Origin: Bacillota bacterium
GTDB taxonomy: Bacteria; Vulcanimicrobiota; JAMDEM01
Reading direction: 5' to 3'
NCBI GenBank assembly: GCA_023486985.1
Contig: JAMDEM010000016.1
Coordinates: forward strand, 1-5,896
Length of the DNA stretch: 5,896 nt
Made by a program: the position numbers and the translations under genes. Under the pieces are notes generated by a model that was not told the DNA's origin, ran no database searches, and saw nothing but the letters and a program-made list of their open reading frames with translations. This document shows positions 1-5,890 of this stretch, piece by piece. Every line of letters starts with the position of its first letter. Position 1 is the first letter of the stretch.

Positions 1-127
1 AGAGATTGTTTATATGCCATAGACCGGCAGAAAAGGAAAAATGTTCCGGCAATTGAATTACCAGATAAAGTATATGAGCTTATTTTCTTTCTCAGTAATT
101 GCAAAATCTGGTAAAACTCTTGCCAGG
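1..127 (+). repeat. 127-bp exact direct repeat, left copy (tgt leader and 5' end)
   Basis: Every base matches 1133-1259, and the copies first differ at 128 (a) versus 1260 (g). The unit contains the tgt leader, its AAGGA ribosome-binding site, the ATG and 29 codons. The left boundary cannot be judged because the window begins here, so the real repeat may be longer. The length of exactly 127 equals the largest k-mer commonly used by de Bruijn assemblers, so this copy may mark a contig edge at an unresolved repeat rather than a defined genetic element. The right-hand divergence point should be a true branch in either case. Confidence 0.95.
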
Positions 128-184
128 AACTGTCAATATTATTTTATATTTTTGGATACTCTGATATACTTTTATATGCCATAA
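41..184 (+). pseudogene. 5' fragment of tgt (queuine tRNA-ribosyltransferase), truncated
   Basis: The ATG at 41 corresponds to the intact tgt ATG at 1173, and the first 29 residues (MFRQLNYQ... to LAR) are identical. From 128 the frame leaves tgt and reads about 18 unrelated, aromatic-rich residues to a TAA at 182-184. No TGT fold, active site or zinc site is present, so it cannot be functional. The ribosome-binding site is duplicated with it, so a 47-residue peptide could in principle be made if it is transcribed. It is either a genuine partial duplication or an assembly-edge product. Confidence 0.7.
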
Positions 185-193
185 TTTCAATGA

Positions 194-212
194 AATTCGG
201 GGACAGATTTTA
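194..212. other. Possible remnant end of an IS200/REP-associated transposon
   Basis: The stretch contains 'ttcggggacagatttta', immediately after the duplicated tgt fragment and just beyond the stop of the minus-strand hydrolase gene. From memory, 'attcggggaca...' sequences often flank Y1 (IS200-like or REP-associated tyrosine) transposase genes in environmental bacteria. No transposase reading frame is present, so at most this is a relic or a non-autonomous end. The surrounding 128-221 is AT-rich with no recognised gene or terminator. The call rests on motif resemblance alone. Confidence 0.25.
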
Positions 213-221
213 GAAAGCTTC

Positions 222-953
222 TTAAGAGGTTAAAAAAATAGCTTCGTACTTGTAAGTGCAGGGGGGACCGGGGGCGTAATAAAAGTTAGCTTTTCCCTCT
301 TTTGTAATTTCAAAAACAAAGCTTGAAACCGTGTATCCCAGCCTTTCATGGGAATGGCGGCATACCGCAGCATCAGGTACTTTTTCGTTGTGAAATGAGC
401 CGAGATGAAGAAAATCTTCAAGTTTAAGTTTTCTCTTCCTGATGAAATGTTTTTCAAGCCAGTTAAAACGCGCCCTGGAAGCCGGGATAATCTTTTCACC
501 TGTAAGGGAAACAAAATTATTTGTAGCAAACCCTCTTTTTCTGGGAGAGGAAACATGAAGTTTTTTTCCAAAGCTTTCTAATTTATAAACAGCTTCATTG
601 CTGCCTAAAATGTAGTTGGCAGAGCTATAATGACCTGATGGGAGTTTGCCTCTTAAAAATGAAATGGCTTCGTGAAGATTGGCTGATTCTGTCAGGACTT
701 CCATCAGGACGACGCCTCTTGAGCCTTTTGCCGGATAGCCGGGAACATTTGTAACGCCTCCGAAGACACCGGTTTCTGCTGAGTATCCTGCCACTATACC
801 GCCTGATCTCCGGTCAAAGAGAGCAACGACATTATTGGGCTGAAGAACTCTCATTTCATCTCCCTGAAAAAGTTCATCAGGCTTGTCCCTGTTTTCAAAA
901 AAGAGAATTTTAGTATCGGGATTAGGGTCTATAATTGCAATCAGGGTGCACAT
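222..953 (-). CDS. NRDE/C45-like Ntn-hydrolase family protein
   Basis: This 243-residue protein has the hallmarks of cysteine N-terminal-nucleophile hydrolases related to the NRDE (TANGO2-like) and C45 acyltransferase/NAAA groups. It starts Met-Cys-Thr-Leu, so removal of Met exposes Cys2 as the presumed nucleophile without a propeptide. Family-type motifs follow: ENRD (20-23), GGVTN (65-69), TNN (144-146), SRAR (159-162), VCRH (197-200) with T208/S210/S211, and a C-terminal GPPC (229-232). No signal peptide or membrane segment is seen, so it is probably cytoplasmic. Such enzymes cleave or transfer linear amide or acyl bonds; the substrate here is unknown. The ATG at 953 has GAGG 4 nt upstream, and the family's Cys2 rule fixes this start. 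The gene is divergent from tgt with a 219-bp gap and has no clear downstream terminator. Superfamily assignment is firm; choice between NRDE and C45 is not. Confidence 0.8.
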   Translation of the reverse strand: MCTLIAIIDPNPDTKILFFENRDKPDELFQGDEMRVLQPNNVVALFDRRSGGIVAGYSAETGVFGGVTNVPGYPAKGSRGVVLMEVLTESANLHEAISFLRGKLPSGHYSSANYILGSNEAVYKLESFGKKLHVSSPRKRGFATNNFVSLTGEKIIPASRARFNWLEKHFIRKRKLKLEDFLHLGSFHNEKVPDAAVCRHSHERLGYTVSSFVFEITKEGKANFYYAPGPPCTYKYEAIFLTS

Positions 954-1046
954 TTTACCTCACAGGATGCTTATTTTGCGATCAATACCCCGTAACTTTA
1001 CTGCAGGGTAGTTTATTCGCTGAGGCAGTTTATTTTCCTTGTAATG

Positions 1047-1120
1047 GCCGTCCCTCACCCTCGTACGCGGGGAGAGGATGTAGTGCCCGTTCCCCGAACG
1101 GGCAAGGTAGGGGTTCGCAA
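1047..1120. repeat. GC-rich palindromic intergenic block
   Basis: A GC-rich island lies in the AT-rich gap between two divergent genes. It begins 'ccgtccctcaccctcg', continues with a ggggagagg stretch, includes the perfect inverted repeat at 1084-1104, and ends 'ggtaggggttcgca'. The layout recalls dispersed palindromic units (REP/MITE-like) common between genes in environmental genomes. Only one copy is visible here, so its repeat nature is inferred. No coding potential is apparent. Confidence 0.35.
1084..1104. repeat. Perfect 9-bp inverted repeat, 3-nt loop
   Basis: The arms tgcccgttc (1084-1092) and gaacgggca (1096-1104) pair perfectly around a ccc loop. No T-run follows on either strand, so it is not an intrinsic terminator. 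It sits between the divergent hydrolase and tgt genes, about 70 bp before the tgt start. It could be the core of a palindromic repeat element, a protein-binding dyad or a structured leader segment; nothing in the sequence decides among these. Confidence 0.85.
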
Positions 1121-1132
1121 TGAAAGTTTTCT

Positions 1133-1259
1133 AGAGATTGTTTATATGCCATAGACCGGCAGAAAAGGAAAAATGTTCCGGCAATTGAATTACCAGATAA
1201 AGTATATGAGCTTATTTTCTTTCTCAGTAATTGCAAAATCTGGTAAAACTCTTGCCAGG
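1133..1259 (+). repeat. 127-bp exact direct repeat, right copy (in place at tgt)
   Basis: This is the copy continuous with the intact tgt gene, identical to 1-127. It covers 40 bp of leader, the AAGGA site at 1165-1169 and the first 29 codons of tgt. Bases left of 1133 cannot be compared with the other copy because the window ends there. Confidence 0.95.
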
Positions 1260-2327
1260 GCAGGAATTTTAAGCACCCCCAGAGGCATAATTGAAACTCC
1301 TGTTTTTATGCCGGTGGGAACGCAGGCAACGGTAAAAGCCATGACCCCGGAAGAAGTTGATTCAACGGGTGCAAGCATTATTCTTGCCAATACTTATCAT
1401 TTGTACCTTCGCCCCGGGGTTGAGGTGATTGCCTCTTCCGGCGGACTGCATAACTTTATGCGCTGGGAGAAACCTATTCTTACCGACAGCGGAGGCTTTC
1501 AGGTTTTCAGCCTTAATTCCTTAAGAAAAGTTACCGATGACGGAGTTGTATTCCGCTCTCATATTGACGGCTCTGAGCACTTTTTCACGCCGGAAAAAGT
1601 AATAAAAATTCAGGAATCCCTCGGGAGTGACATCATAATGCCGCTTGATGAGTGCCTCCCTTATCCATGCGAATATGAATACGCAAGAAATTCCCTTAAG
1701 AGGACTCATCTCTGGGCAAAAATTTCCAGAGAAACTCACAGCAGCAGCAGTCAGATGCTTTTTGGAATTGTTCAGGGCGGAGTTTATACAGACTTAAGAA
1801 AAGAAAGCGCCGGGTTTATGATTGAATCAGGCTTTGAAGGGTTTTCTCTCGGGGGTCTTTCTGTGGGAGAGCCAAAAGAAGACATGCACAGGGTTCTTGA
1901 AGATATAGTTCCATTACTGCCTCAGGAAAAACCGAGATACCTGATGGGCGTGGGCAAGCCTGAAGATTTTTTTGAGTGCATAACCCGGGGGGTGGATATG
2001 TTTGACTGCGTTCTTCCCACGAGAATCGGGAGAAACGGCACATTGCTTACTTCAAGAGGCAAGGTTGTTTTGAAGAACAGCAAATACAGGCTTGACTTCT
2101 CTCCGCCTGATGAAGAATGCGGATGTTATCTTTGCAGGAATTATACAAAGGCTTATATGAGGCATCTATTCATGGCTGATGAAATTTTAGGACCCCGCCT
2201 GGCAACATACCATAATCTTTATTTCTCCTGCAATCTTCTGGCTAAAATCAGGGAATCAATAAAAGAGGGCAGATTCGAGAAGTTCAAAGAAGAATTTCTC
2301 GAACGGTATAATTCATCTGGACAATAA
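1173..2327 (+). CDS. tgt: Queuine/preQ1 tRNA-guanine transglycosylase
   Basis: This 384-residue enzyme exchanges guanine-34 in the anticodon of GUN tRNAs (Asp, Asn, His, Tyr) for preQ1, a step in queuosine synthesis; it is cytosolic and homodimeric in the family. It aligns along its whole length with bacterial TGTs. Visible landmarks are TDSGGFQVFSL with the general-base Asp105, FGIVQGG and GGLSVGEPK in the substrate pocket, GVDMFDCVLPTRIGRNG with nucleophile Asp278 and tRNA-contacting Arg284/Arg287, and the zinc site Cys316, Cys318, Cys321, His347. The ATG at 1173 follows AAGGA with a tight 3-nt spacer. Met12 at 1206 is an alternative start lacking a Shine-Dalgarno site, and conserved sequence begins only around residue 14, so the first 11 residues are uncertain. 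No other queuosine genes are present. It converges with the next gene, 8 bp between stop codons, with no terminator between. Its first 87 coding bases are duplicated at the window's left edge. Confidence 0.97.
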   Translation: MFRQLNYQIKYMSLFSFSVIAKSGKTLARAGILSTPRGIIETPVFMPVGTQATVKAMTPEEVDSTGASIILANTYHLYLRPGVEVIASSGGLHNFMRWEKPILTDSGGFQVFSLNSLRKVTDDGVVFRSHIDGSEHFFTPEKVIKIQESLGSDIIMPLDECLPYPCEYEYARNSLKRTHLWAKISRETHSSSSQMLFGIVQGGVYTDLRKESAGFMIESGFEGFSLGGLSVGEPKEDMHRVLEDIVPLLPQEKPRYLMGVGKPEDFFECITRGVDMFDCVLPTRIGRNGTLLTSRGKVVLKNSKYRLDFSPPDEECGCYLCRNYTKAYMRHLFMADEILGPRLATYHNLYFSCNLLAKIRESIKEGRFEKFKEEFLERYNSSGQ

Positions 2328-2335
2328 GATTCAAA

Positions 2336-3397
2336 TTACTTTACCAGCGAACCGGCTGGACCCTCCATGTTTATGATGTCTTTTAACGATTCATAAGGTA
2401 TCAGGACATTGGGAGACCCGAAGGGGCGGGAACCAACCTGGTAAGGAATAAAAATTATGCCTAGACCTTCTTTTGTTATGTAAAAGTTCTTATAATTCTC
2501 TTCTTTTGGCGCTGCACCGGCACTTATCATTTCTGAATTTGCGTCCTGCTGTTTTGAAAGATAATCTATGCAGTATTTTGAAATAATGTTTAAGTAACCG
2601 GAATCCGGTTTAAAGAGGTCCTTTAACGTTAATTCTTTATTGTTTTTTAAATCATAAACCAAAGTATAATAAAGGTCCATTGGATGGGCGCTGCCGGTAT
2701 AGTAAGAATTTCCAGTTAAAACGGCACTTATGAGCTGTCCGGTTGAGAGTTTTGTTTCATAATTAAAAGTAATACTGCTCGGCTGCTTCACGGTGTCTAA
2801 TAAGTTTTTTGATTCTTTTGCCTGTTCCTTAAAGTCTTTTATCTGGTCAAATATATACCCCTGGACAATATTGTTGAATTTTCCGCAGGAAGTTTCGCTG
2901 AAATAACCGGTAATCTGCGGGTATTTAATGTCAAGGGTGTAATAATAAGTGGTTTCTTTTATGGGTATTGAAGATACTTTGTAGTTCTTGATTTCTACAG
3001 TAATTGCATAAGTTTTTGCCGGAGCCTTATTCTTTTCCCACGAACGCAGGTAATTTAATTTAAGTTCTATTGTTCCTGCGGCTTTAGCTTTGAAGCGAAA
3101 AACCTGGTAACCATTTCCACCTGCAACGCCTTTTTTAAATTGTTCAAATTGAGGCTTTCCAACCGGCTGAAGTTTTCCGGCGTCATTTTTTTCTACCTGC
3201 CAGCTGTAGCCTGTGCCGGCAGTCATTTCCAGCTTTACAACTAAAACATCTCCTTTAACAAGAGCAGCTTTGCTGTCCTTTTGGGTTACTGTTACAGTGT
3301 TTTCAGCCGCAGAGAAAACTGTTGCGGAAAGACTTAAAAAAGCCGCAAAGAGGAGAGCGATGAAAATAATAAGCTTAATTTTAGTGTTTAAAAACAT
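2336..3397 (-). CDS. Secreted chagasin-like inhibitor domain fused to DUF4163/DUF3298 module
   Basis: This is a 353-residue exported protein. Residues 1-31 form a signal peptide (Lys6/Lys8, then a long hydrophobic core) with likely cleavage near FSAA|ENT and no lipobox Cys. Residues about 33-136 resemble chagasin (MEROPS I42) inhibitors of papain-type cysteine proteases. The three inhibitory loops are recognisable: TAGTGYSW (59-66, canonical NPTTGYxW), GVAGG (90-94, GxGG) and LRSWE (117-121, RPW-like). Residues about 148-345 resemble DUF4163 then DUF3298, as in PdaC and the lysozyme-binding anti-sigma factor RsiV, with YTGSAHP (233-239) and ELTLKDLF (255-262). There is no deacetylase domain or cytoplasmic sigma-binding part. 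The ATG at 3397 is chosen over an in-frame ATG at 3412 because GAGGG lies 8 nt before it and the upstream ATG overlaps that site. Protease inhibition and lysozyme or glycan binding are family-based inferences. Confidence 0.85.
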   Translation of the reverse strand: MFLNTKIKLIIFIALLFAAFLSLSATVFSAAENTVTVTQKDSKAALVKGDVLVVKLEMTAGTGYSWQVEKNDAGKLQPVGKPQFEQFKKGVAGGNGYQVFRFKAKAAGTIELKLNYLRSWEKNKAPAKTYAITVEIKNYKVSSIPIKETTYYYTLDIKYPQITGYFSETSCGKFNNIVQGYIFDQIKDFKEQAKESKNLLDTVKQPSSITFNYETKLSTGQLISAVLTGNSYYTGSAHPMDLYYTLVYDLKNNKELTLKDLFKPDSGYLNIISKYCIDYLSKQQDANSEMISAGAAPKEENYKNFYITKEGLGIIFIPYQVGSRPFGSPNVLIPYESLKDIINMEGPAGSLVK

Positions 3398-3405
3398 AAT
3401 ATGAT

Positions 3406-3410
3406 CCCTC
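3406..3410 (-). promoter_or_regulatory. Ribosome-binding site deciding the inhibitor gene start
   Basis: GAGGG reads on the minus strand, with an 8-nt spacer to the ATG at 3397-3395. The alternative in-frame ATG at 3412-3410 overlaps this site and has no purine-rich site of its own, so the shorter protein is preferred. Confidence 0.75.
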
Positions 3411-3444
3411 ATTTCATGGAAATTATAACTTCTTACACTTTAAA

Positions 3445-3473
3445 AGTATATCATTGGAAAATTTAGCGGTCAA
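3445..3473 (-). promoter_or_regulatory. Sigma-70-type promoter of the secreted inhibitor gene
   Basis: On the minus strand, TTGACC (3473-3468) is separated by exactly 17 bp from TATACT (3450-3445). These are one- and one-base departures from the TTGACA and TATAAT consensus hexamers. Transcription would start near 3438, giving a leader of about 40 nt before the ATG at 3397 and including the GAGGG site. A TATAAT hexamer closer in (3427-3422) lacks a matching -35. Confidence 0.7.
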
Positions 3474-3506
3474 GATAAACTCTCGAAGACCCTCTGCATA
3501 TCTCTG

Positions 3507-3524
3507 AAAAGGCAACCTTTTTTT
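3507..3524 (+). terminator. Weak terminator-like hairpin
   Basis: aaaagg (3507-3512), loop caa, and cctttt (3516-3521) form a 6-bp stem that runs into further T residues to 3524. The stem is short and A/U-rich, so termination would be weak. It lies behind the inhibitor promoter, in the long leader or intergenic stretch ahead of polA. It may be chance in AT-rich DNA. Confidence 0.25.
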
Positions 3525-3582
3525 GTCGCGCTTCTTAAGAAATTGGAGTTTTGAGTTGAATTTTGAGAAAGTAGTTTTACAC

Positions 3583-3618
3583 AAAAACCCTTTAAATCCA
3601 TGATTTTAAAGGGTTTTT
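3583..3618. terminator. Strong bidirectional intrinsic terminator between divergent genes
   Basis: The arms 3583-3596 (aaaaaccctttaaa) and 3605-3618 (tttaaagggttttt) form a perfect 14-bp stem around an 8-nt loop. The A-tract on one side and T-tract on the other make it terminator-like in both directions. It is oddly placed: the flanking genes diverge, so neither ends here. It could terminate an unannotated short plus-strand transcript, act as an attenuator in the polA leader, or insulate the two promoters. The structure is certain; the role is inferred. Confidence 0.75.
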
Positions 3619-3642
3619 ATATTTAAAATAGAAATAATTATC

Positions 3643-3669
3643 AAGATCCTTTTAGATGTAAGGGATTTT
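3643..3669 (+). promoter_or_regulatory. Second hairpin in polA leader, next to the ribosome-binding site
   Basis: aagatccttt (3643-3652) pairs with aagggatttt's first bases at 3660-3669 through 10 pairs, two of them G-U, around a 7-nt loop, followed by two more T residues. It ends 10 nt before the GAGGT site of polA. It could attenuate transcription or influence ribosome access. With only 10 mixed pairs it is weaker evidence than the hairpin at 3583-3618. Confidence 0.35.
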
Positions 3670-3679
3670 TTAATGTAGT

Positions 3680-3684
3680 GAGGT
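3680..3684 (+). promoter_or_regulatory. Ribosome-binding site for the polA TTG start
   Basis: GAGGT is followed by a 7-nt spacer and TTG at 3692. The nearby ATG at 3673-3675 is followed at once by TAG, and no in-frame ATG lies between 3692 and the conserved KLLIIDGNG sequence. TTG is therefore the supported start. Confidence 0.75.
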
Positions 3685-3691
3685 TTTCAGA

Positions 3692-5890
3692 TTGAATTCT
3701 AAAGGCAAATTACTTATTATTGACGGAAACGGGATTGCCTACCGGGCTTTTTATGCCCTTCCATCTTTTAAGACCATCACCGGTATTCAGACAAATGCCG
3801 TATATGGATTTACCACGATGCTTCTTAAAGTGCTTCAGGAAGAAGCACCCACCCATGTTGCGGCTTCATTTGATAAAAGCGCACCGACGGTAAGGCTTGA
3901 AGCCTTTAAGGATTACAAGATTCACCGGCAGAAAATGCCTGAAGATCTTATGACACAGTTTCCTTTAATTGAGGAAGTTCTTAAGGTTTTTAACATCCCT
4001 GTTTACTGGCAGGAAGGGCATGAAGCCGATGACTGCATAGCCACTATAGCGAAGAAAGCCGAAGGGGAAGGGATGGATGTCCTTATTTTAAGCGGCGACC
4101 TTGATATGCTTCAGCTTGTTTCCCACCATATTAAAGTTATGGTAACAAGAAAAGGGATAAGCGAAACAGTGCTTTACGATGTCCAGGCGGTTAAAGAAAG
4201 ATACGGAGTTACTCCTTCGAAAATACCTGATATAAAATCATTGGCTGGAGACTCTTCCGACGGAATTCCCGGTATTTTCGGCATTGGTGATACAACTGCG
4301 TCAAAGTTGATTGCAAGGTATGGAAGCCTGGAAGAACTCCTGGAAAATATAAAGGACCTTCCTGAGAAGACGGCGCGGCTCATATCAGACCGTGTTCAGG
4401 ATGCAGTTATGAGTAAAAATCTTGCAACCCTTGTTGCCGAACTGCCCCTTGAAATCAACTGGGATGACTGCAAAGTGAAAAAGCCTGACAGCAATCTTCT
4501 TAAAGAGCTTTTTACCAGTCTTGAATTTAAGACCCTGCTAAAAAGGTTTGGCGAAGACGTTCCGCCTGAAATAACAGAAGCTCCAAAATTTAAGATTGTG
4601 GAGAGGGCAGGGGATATTGACAGCCTCATTAAAGAAATCACCGGCGAGGATCTTCTGGGCATTGTTTTTATTTTCTCAAATGAAAGTGCAATGGATTCTG
4701 AAATTATGGGCGTTGCAATATCTGCGGGCAATAAAAATTTTTACATAAGCGCCGGCTCTCCCGGAAAAGAGCTTATGCTTTTTGACACGGAATCGCCTGA
4801 AGCTTTGAGTCCGAAGAGCATCCTGCAAAAGATTAAGCCTTTGCTGGAAAATTCCTCGCTAAAAAAGATTGGCTGTGATTTTAAGCTTTTATTTGCAAAA
4901 ATGATTATCGAGGGAATGGAGGGAAATAATTTTATTGATTTATCAATTGCTTCCTTTCTTCTTGAGCCTGATGAGACTCATCATCAGTGCCGGGACATAG
5001 CTGCAAAGTTTTTGCAAATGACATTGCCGGGCAGGGAAGCCTTGTTTGGAAAGGGAGCAAAATCAGTAAGCCCGGCTGATATTGATAAAAAAGAACTTGC
5101 CTCATGGGCGTGTTCCCAGAGCAGGGCTGCCTTAAAACTTTACCCGTTGATGAAAAAGGAACTTTCGGAAAAAGAGCTTGCCGACCTTTATGAGAATGCG
5201 GAAATGCCGCTGGTAAACGTTCTTGCCGCAATGGAAGCTGAGGGCGTATCCATTAATGTGCCCTGCCTTAAAGAAATTTCCGCCGAGATGGACAGCATGC
5301 TTTCTCGTTTTTCAGAGGAAATTTATGATATTGCCGGGGGAAAATTTAATATAAATTCGCCGAAACAAATGGGGGAGGTTCTTTTTGAAAAAATTAAGAT
5401 ACCTGCTGATAAAAAGACTAAAACCGGGTATGCTACAGGTGCCGACATACTGGCTCCTCTTGCGGAAAAATACCCCATTGTCGTAAAAATAATTAAATAC
5501 CGGGAGCTTTCCAAGCTTAAATCAACCTATGTTGATGCCCTGCCCAAAATGATAAATCCCGTAACGGGTAGAATTCATACAACTTTCAGCCAGATGACGG
5601 CATCCACCGGAAGACTTGCCAGCAGTAATCCCAATCTTCAAAATATCCCGGTAAGGACAGAATGGGGAAGATGGATAAGAAAAGCTTTTATTCCTTCAAG
5701 AGAAGATGAATTATTTCTCTGCGCTGATTATTCCCAGATTGAATTAAGGATTCTGGCTCATTTATCCGATGACCACCGCCTTGTGGAGGCTTTCTTCCAG
5801 GATATGGATATTCATACGAAAACCGCCATGGAGATTTTCGGAGTTGAAAAAGATGCGGTAAACGCTGAAATGAGAAGGAAAGTTGTATGA
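3692..5890 (+). CDS. polA: DNA polymerase I, incomplete: stops before polymerase motif B
   Basis: Pol I fills gaps and removes RNA primers and damaged strands in repair and lagging-strand synthesis. The 732 residues seen compare with roughly 850-930 for the family. The 5'-nuclease domain (about 1-280) looks active: Asp11 in LIIDGNG, EADD (111-114), SGDLD (134-138), and the helix-hairpin-helix GDSSDGIPG with Asp187/Asp190. The 3'-5' exonuclease domain (about 300-480) is degenerate: FSNES (328-332) for FDTET, GCDFKLL (394-400) without the motif II Asp, and WACSQSRA (472-479) for YAAEDAD. The polymerase domain starts well, with TASTGRLASSNPNLQNIP (636-653) and motif A DYSQIELR (679-686). Then EMRRKVV is followed by TGA, so motif B (the O helix, Lys/Tyr...NFG) and motif C (HDE) are absent. 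Only six bases follow, so a contig-end error, a frameshift, an intervening sequence or a real truncation are all possible. It starts at TTG behind GAGGT. Confidence 0.93.
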   Translation: MNSKGKLLIIDGNGIAYRAFYALPSFKTITGIQTNAVYGFTTMLLKVLQEEAPTHVAASFDKSAPTVRLEAFKDYKIHRQKMPEDLMTQFPLIEEVLKVFNIPVYWQEGHEADDCIATIAKKAEGEGMDVLILSGDLDMLQLVSHHIKVMVTRKGISETVLYDVQAVKERYGVTPSKIPDIKSLAGDSSDGIPGIFGIGDTTASKLIARYGSLEELLENIKDLPEKTARLISDRVQDAVMSKNLATLVAELPLEINWDDCKVKKPDSNLLKELFTSLEFKTLLKRFGEDVPPEITEAPKFKIVERAGDIDSLIKEITGEDLLGIVFIFSNESAMDSEIMGVAISAGNKNFYISAGSPGKELMLFDTESPEALSPKSILQKIKPLLENSSLKKIGCDFKLLFAKMIIEGMEGNNFIDLSIASFLLEPDETHHQCRDIAAKFLQMTLPGREALFGKGAKSVSPADIDKKELASWACSQSRAALKLYPLMKKELSEKELADLYENAEMPLVNVLAAMEAEGVSINVPCLKEISAEMDSMLSRFSEEIYDIAGGKFNINSPKQMGEVLFEKIKIPADKKTKTGYATGADILAPLAEKYPIVVKIIKYRELSKLKSTYVDALPKMINPVTGRIHTTFSQMTASTGRLASSNPNLQNIPVRTEWGRWIRKAFIPSREDELFLCADYSQIELRILAHLSDDHRLVEAFFQDMDIHTKTAMEIFGVEKDAVNAEMRRKVV

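Noticed and set aside
171..183. Third copy of tttatatgccata, also at 9-21 and 1141-1153, as a target-site duplication
   Set aside because: Thirteen AT-rich bases can recur by chance in about 6 kb, and no element boundaries line up with it.
935..1123. Short plus-strand open frame between the hydrolase gene and tgt
   Set aside because: It overlaps the start of the hydrolase gene, has no ribosome-binding site, and its sequence is low-complexity translation of the palindromic block.
2343..2358. ccagc...gctgg hairpin as the tgt terminator
   Set aside because: The stem is only 5 bp and no T-run follows; it lies within the 3' coding end of the convergent gene.
3213..3404. Short plus-strand open frame opposite the inhibitor gene's 5' end
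   Set aside because: It is antisense to the signal peptide and chagasin domain of a well-supported gene, with no recognisable product.
3413..3691. Spot 42-like small RNA, as found near polA in enterobacteria
   Set aside because: Spot 42 lies downstream of polA in Escherichia coli and no sequence likeness is seen here; only the possibility of some short RNA remains.
5888..5890. TGA as a sense codon (Gly or Trp recoding) allowing polA to continue
   Set aside because: The other genes contain no in-frame TGA, use GGN and TGG freely for Gly and Trp, and the conserved Asn-Phe that should precede the Gly is missing.
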